DNA from: Bacillota bacterium
GTDB taxonomy: Bacteria; Bacillota; Clostridia; Acetivibrionales; Acetivibrionaceae
Length of the DNA: 23,556 bases
Reading direction: 5' to 3'
Assembly: GCA_023421115.1 (NCBI GenBank)
Contig: JAEZUI010000182.1
Location: forward strand, 1-23,556
The first letter of the stretch is position 1, and each line of letters starts with the position of its first letter. This document shows positions 1-7,251 of this stretch, piece by piece. The position numbers were made by a program, and so were the translations under genes. The notes beneath the pieces were generated by a model. It was given only the letters and a program-made list of their open reading frames with translations. It was not told the origin of the DNA and made no database searches.

Positions 1-1
1 A

Positions 2-34
2 TTGGCAGATGAATTATGCTATCCGGAATTTTAG
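2..34 (+). CDS. C-terminal end of an upstream gene (partial)
   Basis: Frame 2 reads ten codons (ending CYPEF) and then TAG at 32-34. A strong + strand hairpin terminator begins six bases later, which is what one expects at the end of a real gene. The fragment is too short to identify a family, and the start lies outside the window. The frame choice rests only on the terminator spacing. Confidence 0.35.
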   Translation: MADELCYPEF

Positions 35-39
35 TTTAT

Positions 40-70
40 GCAGGTCATATGTACCTGCTTTTTTCTTTTT
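40..70 (+). terminator. Rho-independent terminator
   Basis: GCAGGT (40-45) pairs with ACCTGC (53-58) around a 7-nt loop and is followed directly by a run of T broken by one C. It terminates the gene entering from the left edge. Confidence 0.7.
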
Positions 71-140
71 ATTTTCCCTGCAATTTATCTTGTCCAAGTT
101 ACTGACAAATAGCCTGTCCGACAACATTATTGTCACATGA

Positions 141-587
141 TTAAAATATATTCCTTTCACTACGTAAATGATTTTTAATTTTTGATGCTCTATCTGCATC
201 TTTGTTTTTAGTTCTTCTTATCCATTTTAGCTCAACTTCATTATATGCTTGCAATTCTTCATACTCAATAACCGTACTATAAATAATTATATTATTTGTG
301 CAATTATTCTTAATTTGAGAACAAATTAACTCTACAGCAGATTTATTATCACTCATGACTTTTATTTTAGAGTGAGTAAGTATTTCTCCATCCTGTTGCA
401 TAGCAGTTAATGTACAAATAGCTTTATGTATAGCCATTAATTCGGATTCATAGCTGCTATCAGCCTTAACAATCTTCGATAGTTTTTTTATTGTTTTTTT
501 CATCTTGCCTTCCTTAATCATTACAGCAATTACTCCGCAATTTAAGTAATCATAATAACTCCCATCACAAAAAGCATATATTTCTAC
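141..587 (-). pseudogene. RNase HI-like protein, start codon apparently lost
   Basis: The frame encodes a ribonuclease H fold of about 148 residues. All four acidic positions of the DEDD active site are visible in order: Asp in FCDGS near the N-terminus, Glu in YESELMAI, Asp in MSDNKSA and Asp in KDADRAS near the C-terminus. RNase H cleaves RNA in RNA-DNA hybrids. No ATG, GTG or TTG precedes the FCDGS motif in frame: the frame is open only back to a TAG at 600-602. An AGGGGGG ribosome site (595-601) sits seven bases before a GTA codon (585-587), so the simplest reading is that an original GTG start became GTA. The first usable start (ATG at 519-521) would delete the first catalytic Asp. It could instead be expressed from a non-canonical start. 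The domain call is firm; pseudogene status is inference. Confidence 0.6.
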
Positions 588-599
588 AACTATACCCCC

Positions 600-716
600 C
601 TAAGATTTGTAGGCTATATTTTCAAAGGTTAGATTTTTTGAAGTTGCCCTTTTAATTTCATTTCCATTAGAAGACCTGCCTATGTGGACATGGAGGTCAA
701 CAAAATAGTTTTTCAT
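600..716 (-). pseudogene. N-terminal remnant of an endonuclease Q-like PHP protein
   Basis: From ATG at 714-716 the frame gives 38 codons and a TAG. The peptide begins MKNYFVDLHVHIGRSS and ends NLTFENIAYKS. This matches, from memory, the start of the endonuclease Q / TIGR00375 PHP-domain family, including the DLHVHIG metal-binding motif of PHP phosphoesterases. Family members are about 400 residues, so roughly 90 percent is missing. The TAG is in the same frame as the RNase HI-like sequence downstream, as if a deletion joined the two. A search with the 38-residue peptide would settle the assignment. Confidence 0.5.
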
Positions 717-863
717 TTATAATTAATCAACTCCTATATGTTATTTGACCAGTTGTTTTTTAAAAATACCCTAATTTAAAATTATTCTAATACAGTTTTC
801 TCTAAAGTTCTATGAAATATTTCAACAACTTAAAAAAGCCACAAAAATCAAAAAACAAAAACG

Positions 864-902
864 TTGACAAAATACCTGTTTTATATTACTATATTAATAT
901 AG
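864..902 (+). promoter_or_regulatory. Orphan sigma-A promoter with palindrome over the -10/start
   Basis: TTGACA (864-869) lies 17 nt before TACTAT (887-892). The perfect 14-bp palindrome CTATATTAATATAG (889-902) overlaps the -10 element and the probable start point, a typical repressor position. No convincing gene follows: a 35-codon frame starts at 924 without a visible ribosome site. The xylanase gene is about 590 bp downstream. Confidence 0.45.
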
Positions 903-1269
903 ATAAAAACTTCTGTGATAGTTATGTTAGTGAAAAGTGATAAAAGAGTTACAAATGAAAGTGTAAGTACCTATCATATTAACGAACTACCGATTGTTAA
1001 CACTATTCTTGTAATTTACCTTTTGCAGTAATTATTCCGGGTATTTCTCCACTATTTATAAGACTTGTTTTACGCATCATATTGGTTCTATCAAACCTTT
1101 TATTTGATTTTTGTTTTTTATAGGCACTCTTATTTATTCTCATCAAAGACATGAACATCATGTTGCATAATTCTAATTTCTCCAAATTATATTTTAATTT
1201 AGCTACCTATTAGAAAAAAATATTAATATTGACTTATTGCGAATTTGTGGCTAAAAAATTACTTGGATT

Positions 1270-1367
1270 AGGTTATTCAAAAAATAACTGCTTAATTGAC
1301 ATTTCAAAAAATTGATTAGTTTTGTTTTGCGATTTAAATATTGCACAATTCATTTTTGAAATAACCT
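1270..1367. repeat. Small inverted-repeat element A
   Basis: The left end AGGTTATTCAAAAAA (1270-1284) is the inverse of TTTTTGAAATAACCT (1353-1367) apart from one extra base. The interior is AT-rich and non-coding. A similar element with related ends lies at 18871-18997. The whole stretch 717-1487 has no gene I can support; besides this element it holds the orphan promoter at 864-902. Confidence 0.45.
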
Positions 1368-1487
1368 TATAGGCCAATAATTCTTGTAAAAAAATAATTA
1401 GATATAAATCTTATATATTTTAGTTTTAACATAACAGAAATGACAAAAAGAAAACTATTAAGGGAAAAAAGGGAAGGAGAATGCAAT

Positions 1488-2609
1488 ATGAAACAAAAAA
1501 CAAAGGTGATTTTCACAAAACTATTAACTTTCGCTATCCTTTTAACCATGCTTACAGTATCTGTACAAGCTGCAACAACTCTTTATTCAAATCAAACTGG
1601 TACTCAGGACGGTTACGACTATGAACTATGGAGAGATTACGGTAACACAAGTATGACTCTCAATAATGGTGGTAACTTCAGTTGCCAGTGGGGTGGGATT
1701 GGAAATGTTTTATTTCGTAAAGGTAAAAAATTCGATTCTACAAAGACATATCAACAAATTGGAAACATATCAATAGACTATGGTGCTACCTTTAATCCTG
1801 GTGGAAATTCCTATCTTTGTGTATATGGTTGGACAAAATCGGCACTTGTAGAGTATTATATCATCGATAACTGGGGTACCTATCGCCCTACCGGTACTTA
1901 TAAAGGCAGCATTTATGTTGACGGTGGTATGTATGATATATATGTTACCACTCGTTATAACCAACCTTCAATTGAAGGCACTTCAACTTTTAATCAGTAT
2001 TGGAGCGTTCGCCAATCTAAGCGCTCGAGCGGAACCATATCTGTAAGTGAGCACTTCAAGAAGTGGGAAAGCTTAGGCATGAGAATGGGAAATTTATATG
2101 AAGTTGCATTTACTGTTGAAGGTTACCAGAGCAACGGAAGTGCCAATGTTTATTCAAATACACTTACTATCGGTGGAAGTAGCAATAACAACACTGGTAA
2201 TACTGGTAATACTGGTAATACTGGAAACACTGGTGCTACTAGTGGTAAAACTTCAATTATGCAATGTGAGACCATGACTAAAGGTGGTACATATACAGGT
2301 AATATCGGCTCACCGTTCTCCGGAGTAGCTTTGTATGCCAACAATGATTCTGTTAAATATACGCAGTATTTTGAATCGGGCACTAACAGTTTTTCGCTTC
2401 GCGCTTGTTCAAATAACGGCAACATGGCCAGAGTAGATTTAAAAATCGGCGGACAGTATAAAGGTACTTTCTACTACGGCGGAAGTTATCCTGCAGTGTA
2501 TACTATAAATAATGTAAGTCACGGAACCGGAAATCAGACTGTAGAACTCATTGTAACAGCTGATAACGGAAGTTGGGATGCTCTCTTAGATTATTTACAG
2601 ATTAATTAA
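1488..2609 (+). CDS. Secreted GH11 endo-beta-1,4-xylanase with CBM36
   Basis: This is a 373-residue extracellular enzyme that cleaves the xylan backbone. Residues 1-29 are a signal peptide ending near VQA. Residues 30-230 are a complete GH11 beta-jelly-roll: the nucleophile is E122 in LVEYYI, the acid/base is E211 in VEGYQS, and the QPSIEGTSTFNQYWSVR block typical of the family is present. An NTG-repeat linker (about 232-253) leads to a C-terminal module of about 120 residues resembling CBM36, a calcium-dependent xylan-binding family; matching features are KGGTYTG, FSGVALYAN and SWDALLDYLQ. There is no dockerin, so it should be free rather than cellulosomal. ATG at 1488 is chosen because GGAAGGAGA lies just upstream and the signal peptide starts there; the in-frame ATG at 1440 lacks such a site. 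Monocistronic, with terminators on its 3' side. Confidence 0.95.
   Translation: MKQKTKVIFTKLLTFAILLTMLTVSVQAATTLYSNQTGTQDGYDYELWRDYGNTSMTLNNGGNFSCQWGGIGNVLFRKGKKFDSTKTYQQIGNISIDYGATFNPGGNSYLCVYGWTKSALVEYYIIDNWGTYRPTGTYKGSIYVDGGMYDIYVTTRYNQPSIEGTSTFNQYWSVRQSKRSSGTISVSEHFKKWESLGMRMGNLYEVAFTVEGYQSNGSANVYSNTLTIGGSSNNNTGNTGNTGNTGNTGATSGKTSIMQCETMTKGGTYTGNIGSPFSGVALYANNDSVKYTQYFESGTNSFSLRACSNNGNMARVDLKIGGQYKGTFYYGGSYPAVYTINNVSHGTGNQTVELIVTADNGSWDALLDYLQIN
2190..2234 (+). repeat. 9-bp tandem repeat in the xylanase linker
   Basis: Five in-frame copies of a 9-bp unit (AAYACTGGW) encode the Asn-Thr-Gly linker between the GH11 and CBM36 modules. Copy number may vary between strains by slippage. Confidence 0.85.
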
Positions 2610-2625
2610 AAAGCTTGCAGTGCTA

Positions 2626-2670
2626 AAATGGTACTGTTTGAATCTTCGATTTAAACAGTACCATTTCTTT
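2626..2670 (+). terminator. Terminator of the xylanase gene
   Basis: A 14-bp perfect stem (2626-2639 with 2653-2666) extends inward with one G-U pair to about 19 bp around a 3-nt loop, followed by CTTT. It lies 16 bp after the xylanase stop codon. Confidence 0.75.
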
Positions 2671-2674
2671 AGAC

Positions 2675-2709
2675 AAAATCCCGGTGTAGTCTTGCTCACC
2701 GGGATTTTT
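2675..2709. terminator. Bidirectional terminator between convergent genes
   Basis: AAAATCCCGGTG (2675-2686) pairs with CACCGGGATTTT (2697-2708) around a 10-nt loop. The A and T flanks give a U-tract on both strands. It lies between the + xylanase gene and the 3' end of the - activase operon at 2735. Confidence 0.8.
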
Positions 2710-2734
2710 GTATATATTACCCTTAAATATAGTC

Positions 2735-3727
2735 TTATCCCACAATCTCTTTATCCTTCTTGACAACCGACGACCACTTTCCGCATCGATCACCCCAACG
2801 GGCAAGGACTTCGCTATTTGAAGTAATTTCAATGACTTCACACAAGTTAGAGCAATCATTGCATTCTATACTTCTTGCTTTATATTCATTTTCTGCAGCT
2901 CCAAAACCATAAAAGTTTGAGCCTTGAGAACCTTTTTCCATCTTCTCCTTTGCAATGAGGGCTGCACCATATGCACCCATCACATCATGGTATTTCGGAA
3001 TTATAATCTTTTTGCCTATGGCCTTTTCAAACGCTGCAACAATTCCGACATTTGCTGCCACACCACCCTGGAATACAATTGTATCTTCGAGGTCTTTTCC
3101 CTTTGCAAGATTATTTAAATAGTTTCTGACTAAAGCTTCACACAGACCGTTTATTATATCTTCTGTGCTGTGTCCTGTCTGCTGTTTATGAATCATATCC
3201 GACTCTGCAAATACAGCACATCTTCCGGCTATTCTTACGGGTGAGTTTGACTTTAGTGCATAAGTACCGAAATCTTCAATCGCAATTTCAAGTCTTGCTG
3301 CCTGCCTGTCCAAAAACGAACCGGTACCAGCGGCACAAACGGTATTCATTGCGAAATCATATACTACTCCGTTTTTAAGTATTATAATTTTTGAATCCTG
3401 TCCCCCGATTTCAAGAATTGTCTTTACATCAGGGACAAGCATTTGGGCTGCAACGGCATGAGTGGTGATCTCATTTTTTACTATATCAGCTCCAATAATT
3501 ACACTGGCCAGCTGTCTTCCGCTTCCCGTCGTGCCTACTCCTCTTATTACCGTGTTTTGTCCAAATTTATCGGAAAGCATTTTCATTCCTGACCGTAAAG
3601 CATTTATGGGCTGACCACTTGTTCTCAGATAAAGCTTCTCAATAACTTCATTTTCCCCATTTATAACTACTAGATTCGTACTGACTGAGCCCACATCAAC
3701 TCCTAGATAAAGCAACACTTTTCCCAA
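2735..3727 (-). CDS. CoA-dehydratase-type activase (BadF/HgdC ASKHA ATPase)
   Basis: A 330-residue ATPase of the family that injects an electron, driven by ATP hydrolysis, into 2-hydroxyacyl-CoA dehydratases and benzoyl-CoA reductases. The phosphate loop GVDVGSVSTNLVV (about 9-21), EIGGQDSK (106-113), and the two cysteines that hold the dimer-bridging [4Fe-4S] cluster (C131 in NTVCAAGTGSF, C170 in GRCAVFAES) are all present. A C-terminal tail of about 50 residues adds four cysteines (289, 292, 296, 315) resembling a further iron-sulfur or zinc site. The start is TTG at 3727, with GGGAGAG about 8 nt upstream; it overlaps the preceding gene by 32 bp, so translation is probably coupled. It is the last gene of a three-gene operon. 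The substrate enzyme is not in the window, so the physiological target is unknown. Confidence 0.85.
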   Translation of the reverse strand: MGKVLLYLGVDVGSVSTNLVVINGENEVIEKLYLRTSGQPINALRSGMKMLSDKFGQNTVIRGVGTTGSGRQLASVIIGADIVKNEITTHAVAAQMLVPDVKTILEIGGQDSKIIILKNGVVYDFAMNTVCAAGTGSFLDRQAARLEIAIEDFGTYALKSNSPVRIAGRCAVFAESDMIHKQQTGHSTEDIINGLCEALVRNYLNNLAKGKDLEDTIVFQGGVAANVGIVAAFEKAIGKKIIIPKYHDVMGAYGAALIAKEKMEKGSQGSNFYGFGAAENEYKARSIECNDCSNLCEVIEITSNSEVLARWGDRCGKWSSVVKKDKEIVG

Positions 3728-4811
3728 CTTCTAATCTCTCCCTTCTCTTATTTAGCAAATCTACAAATGCCTCTATTCTTGTCATATAGCCTGCTTCACC
3801 CGTCATTTCATCAATTATCAAAGTAAGGATGGGTATATCATAATCCCTTTCAATAGAAGGCAATATACTTTGGGCGACAATTTCGGGCATACAAGTGAGT
3901 GGATATATCTGTACAACACCGTCAAAGCCTTTTTTTGCATATAATACGGTATTTCCTATGGTTTCTTGTGCGTGACCACCTATCATTCTGCCTAGATACG
4001 GTTCTGCAGCTTCGCTGTATTGAAGATTTTTCTTAGCGGGAAGTATATTTTTAAGCATATGTTCAATTATCCACCCACTAACAGTTACAGCTCTATCCAC
4101 TTCAATACCCATATTTCCAAGTATAGATTCTATATGAAAGTTTGCAAACTGATCTATAGTTGTATAAATTTCGCCAACAATTCCGACTTTCAAAGGAACA
4201 AACTCCTTATCTATGTCAATGTCCATCAGCTGCTTTTTTGTTTCATTCAAAAGCTTCAAAATCTCTTGAGATCCATTTGCTTTCCTGACTTTAATAAGCA
4301 TAGTCTTGTAAACCTTGTCTGTCGAACCTTTTGTTAACTCCCTAGGTCTTATTTTATAGGTCAGCCTCTCAACTTCATCAACTCTTTTCGAAACAATTGT
4401 TGTATTTTTTATAACCTTGATAATCTTGTAAACATTAAATCCACCTGCCAGTTTCTTAATTCTTTCCAAAAATTCTTTTATATTACCATTCGGACCATCA
4501 AGTGTAATGATATCCATGTTATAATTGGCATCGGCAAGTATCTCTTTACTCATCTCACAATAATAACCGAATCTGCAAGGTCCCCGTCCACCGGTTATAA
4601 GAATAGTGTCTGCACCTAATCCATGTGCTTCTATATAGTTGCCTATATTAATTTTCAAAGGAAGGCACGCCATTTCCGGTGCATACTTGGTACCAATTTC
4701 TAAGGTCTTCTTATTATTGTAAGGTGGTATTATGCATTCTACTCCAATATCATCGAGTAAAGCTTTAGCTGAAATATAAGTATTACCCATGTGCGGAAAT
4801 GTTATTTTCAC
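3696..4811 (-). CDS. HgdB/DUF2229-like acyl-CoA dehydratase-related protein
   Basis: A 371-residue soluble protein resembling the D-component (HgdB) half of the large activase/DUF2229 proteins. Cysteines at 26, 49 (EMACLPLK), 79 and 85 (GPCRFGYYC) are positioned as possible iron-sulfur ligands. The C-terminus has the family signature GEAGYMTRIEAFVDLL. Its upstream neighbour has the same signature, so the two are probably paralogues. The start is GTG at 4811 with GGAGG seven bases before it; the gene overlaps its upstream neighbour by 29 bp and its downstream neighbour by 32 bp. In many bacteria these parts are fused into one very long polypeptide; here they are three genes. The reaction is unknown. 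Confidence 0.75.
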   Translation of the reverse strand: MKITFPHMGNTYISAKALLDDIGVECIIPPYNNKKTLEIGTKYAPEMACLPLKINIGNYIEAHGLGADTILITGGRGPCRFGYYCEMSKEILADANYNMDIITLDGPNGNIKEFLERIKKLAGGFNVYKIIKVIKNTTIVSKRVDEVERLTYKIRPRELTKGSTDKVYKTMLIKVRKANGSQEILKLLNETKKQLMDIDIDKEFVPLKVGIVGEIYTTIDQFANFHIESILGNMGIEVDRAVTVSGWIIEHMLKNILPAKKNLQYSEAAEPYLGRMIGGHAQETIGNTVLYAKKGFDGVVQIYPLTCMPEIVAQSILPSIERDYDIPILTLIIDEMTGEAGYMTRIEAFVDLLNKRRERLEVGKSVALSRS

Positions 4812-5775
4812 CTTTTTTCCTCCATCTGATCATGTCAATGAATGCTTCAATTCTTGTATCCATTCCTGCTTCACCGGAATGCTCATCAATAGTTAGAGTT
4901 ATAAATGGCAGTTCCTTTTTTCTTCTAACCCTTCTTTCAATCAGGTCACTTACAAATGAATCTATGCCGCAGCCAAAACTCATCAAATAAATAATTCCAT
5001 CTATATCCTTTCTGTCCAAAAAATGCATTGTGCTGCCAATCGCTCTAGTTCCGTAATTCCAAAACATTTTTTTTGATAAAGTTTTTGCCTTCTCCTTTAC
5101 AACTTTGCTGTTCACCATATCAATGGTTAATATGTTTACGCCATTATTTTTAAGTTTGTTTACCATATCCATATTTACGTAACTGTCATATACATTATAG
5201 CTGTGTCCTATTACTGCAATATTAAGCCTTGGTTCATCGGTTTTCTTTATCAACCGTAGCTTTTTACTTAATATATCCTCGGGAAGTACACCTTTCTTAA
5301 CTTCAGTTCTGTATTCTATGAAGCTTTCAATAGCTTTCCTATATGCTTTGCGTATCTTCCTTCTTTCATTGGTAAAATAACCTCCCACTTCAAAGGCTTG
5401 AATGAGAGCATTACTCCCATTTTTCCACAAATCAACATCCACATCGATAATTTCAGGTAAGCCGGTAATGGTGTTTCTGATCATATCGGGAAGACCCCCG
5501 AATTTTGGACAAATATATTCTCCTTTTGAAACACTTGTAAACCTAGGAATTAGTAAAAAGTCTACTTTATCTCTAAGTTCGATAACATGCCCATAAAATA
5601 CTTTTACGGGAAGGCATGCTTCATCAACACATGTTTTTGAACCGTCATCAATTATCTTTTTTGTAGTATTTCCTGAAACCACAATCTCTGCTCCTAATTC
5701 CTCAAAAAAGGTATTCCACAGAGGAAAATAGTTATAATAGAATAGAGCTCTGGGTATTCCAACTTTTTTTGACAT
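4783..5775 (-). CDS. DUF2229 acyl-CoA dehydratase activase-related protein
   Basis: A 330-residue protein and first gene of the activase operon. It opens with the DUF2229 hallmark KVGIPRALFYYNYFPLW, followed by cysteines at 49 and 54 (KTCVDEACLPVK) and 89 (YICPKFGG). A GCGIDSF motif and GEAGMDTRIEAFIDMI lie near the C-terminus. The motif order parallels the next gene, suggesting a heterodimer partner or a split of an ancestral fusion. I chose ATG at 5775 because GAGGTG lies six bases upstream; a GTG nine bases earlier is part of that ribosome site. On the - strand a TATAAT (5817-5822) with a nearby TTGACA (5831-5836) is present, but their 8-nt spacing is too short for both to be used together. 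Function is inferred only as redox or activation of an unidentified enzyme. Confidence 0.75.
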   Translation of the reverse strand: MSKKVGIPRALFYYNYFPLWNTFFEELGAEIVVSGNTTKKIIDDGSKTCVDEACLPVKVFYGHVIELRDKVDFLLIPRFTSVSKGEYICPKFGGLPDMIRNTITGLPEIIDVDVDLWKNGSNALIQAFEVGGYFTNERRKIRKAYRKAIESFIEYRTEVKKGVLPEDILSKKLRLIKKTDEPRLNIAVIGHSYNVYDSYVNMDMVNKLKNNGVNILTIDMVNSKVVKEKAKTLSKKMFWNYGTRAIGSTMHFLDRKDIDGIIYLMSFGCGIDSFVSDLIERRVRRKKELPFITLTIDEHSGEAGMDTRIEAFIDMIRWRKKGENNISAHG

Positions 5776-5932
5776 ATAAAACACCTCAAAAGGTATTATT
5801 GACTTATATGCAAATGATTATACCCACCATTGTCAATCTAAAGTTCATATAATTTTTATCTTAAATTAGTTTTTAGGTTATTTTTTAAGGCAACAGATTT
5901 GTAGTAGTCTTTATGGTATTCTTTATACAATA

Positions 5933-5965
5933 AAAAATACTCCGAACAATTGGTGGAGTTTTTTT
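5933..5965 (-). terminator. Possible terminator in the lepB-DUF2229 gap
   Basis: ACTCC (5939-5943) pairs with GGAGT (5955-5959), flanked by A and T runs on both sides. On the - strand it would stop transcripts coming from lepB before the DUF2229 operon. The GC core is only five pairs. Confidence 0.35.
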
Positions 5966-6104
5966 GAAATACTTTAATGGGATTATTTTTAGCGGATCAA
6001 TTGATTATTCAAGAGAATTATTTTTGTTCATGACTCGAAAAAACTTGAGTGACGGGTCAAATGGTGGTACTGGGATTTTGGAGCCTTTATGAAGAGAGTG
6101 CCTA

Positions 6105-6360
6105 CTGTTTAAGTGTCAAACAACTCCATTACGTGACTTTCGGATAGAATCTGTAGGATGCCATTCGGCAGACAGATGAACGATATTTTGCTACGCAAAA
6201 ATCGTACCTCAGCTTGATAATTTTTGCACGCTTCTATGCGACCTCCTGTCGCGAGACGCTAAAAATGCCATCCGTGGCATTTTTACTTCAAATTATCAAG
6301 CTTTCGGCAACAGATTCTAATGCTCAGGTCAAGTAATTGCGTCATTTGACACTTAAACAG
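6105..6360. repeat. 256-bp nested inverted-repeat (MITE-like) element
   Basis: The element is bounded by a perfect 16-bp inverted repeat, CTGTTTAAGTGTCAAA (6105-6120) and its complement (6345-6360). The similarity continues imperfectly to about 50 bp, ending in a shared AGAATCTGT. Inside are a second pair of arms (AGCTTGATAATTT at 6211-6223 and its complement at 6290-6302), a perfect 10-bp hairpin with a 4-nt loop (6261-6284), and another hairpin at about 6181-6204. No reading frame fills it and no target-site duplication is visible. It sits in an 809-bp gap (5776-6584) with no gene I can support. A structured RNA or an insertion-sequence relic are alternatives. Confidence 0.7.
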
Positions 6361-6584
6361 GTTTATACTTTAATTAGGATTTTTTTTGCTGTTTTATTGT
6401 TATAGCTTTTTTAATTTGGTTTTTTGTATATTATAGGTTTTTTGTAAGCTACTGCGTTTCAAGAAACTTGGTTCTGGGAGTTTTACACTTAAATATATAG
6501 TGTAGTTTGTAAATGGGTCTTATTAATTTGAACGTAGCTTTTTAACAAAGTTTTATTGTTTATGGTTTAAAAATTTATTTAAAT

Positions 6585-7142
6585 TTACCATAGCCATTTA
6601 GGTCTTGGGAAATATTCAAAGGCTACTTTGCCTAAAAGCTTACTTTTGTGTACGTAATTTGTTGTGAACCAACGTCTCGAGTCACTTGAGTTATTTCTGT
6701 TATCACCCATCATAAAATAACTGTCTTCTGGGACAATATAAGGGCCTAAATCTTCTTTTTTCATTTCTTCTTTAATATAAGGCTCTTCAAGTTTGACGTT
6801 GTCAACATATACTTCACCATTCTTTATTTCAACCGTTTCACCGGGCAAACCTATCACTCTTTTTACATAATTTAATTTCTCGTCGTCAGGATACTTAAAA
6901 ACTACTATATCGCCTCTTTTTGGATCTGTAAAAAGATAATGAAGCCTGCTGGCAAAAACTCTATCTCCGGTCATAATTGTATTTTCCATTGAACCTGTAG
7001 GTATATAGGCATTTATAATTACAAACCTTGTCAAAAATAAAGCAATTAGTAATGCCGATCCTAAATATTTTATCCAGCTTATTATTTCCTTCATGTCAAT
7101 TTTACTTTTGCTTTCATTGCTAATAGAATCATTGTTTTCCAT
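6585..7142 (-). CDS. lepB: Signal peptidase I
   Basis: A 185-residue membrane-anchored type I leader peptidase that removes signal peptides from secreted proteins such as the xylanase and LRR-dockerin protein here. The N-terminus is cytoplasmic and followed by one transmembrane helix (about 26-45). The catalytic Ser is S51 in PTGSMENT and the general-base Lys is K94 in YVKRVIG. The GDNRNNSSDSR box is present near the C-terminus. Length and single helix fit the Gram-positive SipS-type enzymes. ATG at 7142 has AGGAG about 8 bases upstream. A separate terminator lies between this gene and fba, so it is probably its own transcription unit. Confidence 0.95.
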   Translation of the reverse strand: MENNDSISNESKSKIDMKEIISWIKYLGSALLIALFLTRFVIINAYIPTGSMENTIMTGDRVFASRLHYLFTDPKRGDIVVFKYPDDEKLNYVKRVIGLPGETVEIKNGEVYVDNVKLEEPYIKEEMKKEDLGPYIVPEDSYFMMGDNRNNSSDSRRWFTTNYVHKSKLLGKVAFEYFPRPKWLW

Positions 7143-7208
7143 AACACAGACTCCTATCTATATCGCAGCTAAAAGCTGCTACTAAAGTAGTGAAAATCAC
7201 AATATAGT

Positions 7209-7235
7209 AAAAGGTGAGGTATCCCCCACCTTTTT
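7209..7235 (-). terminator. Terminator of fba
   Basis: AAAAGGTG (7209-7216) pairs with CACCTTTT (7227-7234) around a 10-nt loop. Read on the - strand it lies 17 bp after the fba stop codon and ends in TTTTAC. Confidence 0.6.
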
Positions 7236-7251
7236 GTTGTATATATAAATA

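Noticed and set aside
924..1031. 35-codon + frame downstream of the orphan promoter
   Set aside because: No ribosome site and no recognisable sequence; may be the start of a deleted gene but cannot be supported.
1003..1185. 60-codon frame on the - strand with a TTG start
   Set aside because: No recognisable family, an unusual start without a well-placed ribosome site, and located in a gap containing other decayed sequence.
2190..2234. Possible CRISPR or mobile repeat
   Set aside because: Uniform 9-bp in-frame units without spacers encode a protein linker.
2150..2425. 91-codon - frame rich in Pro-Val-Leu
   Set aside because: Antisense shadow of the NTG repeat and CBM36 coding region.
5817..5836. 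TTGACA and TATAAT on the - strand before the DUF2229 operon as one promoter
   Set aside because: The two hexamers are only 8 nt apart, too close to be used together; neither has a good partner at 16-18 nt.
5964..6092. 42-codon + frame starting TTG just before the 256-bp element
   Set aside because: A GGTGGAG precedes it, but the peptide is unrecognised and the T-run before the start belongs to a hairpin; likely chance or a relic.
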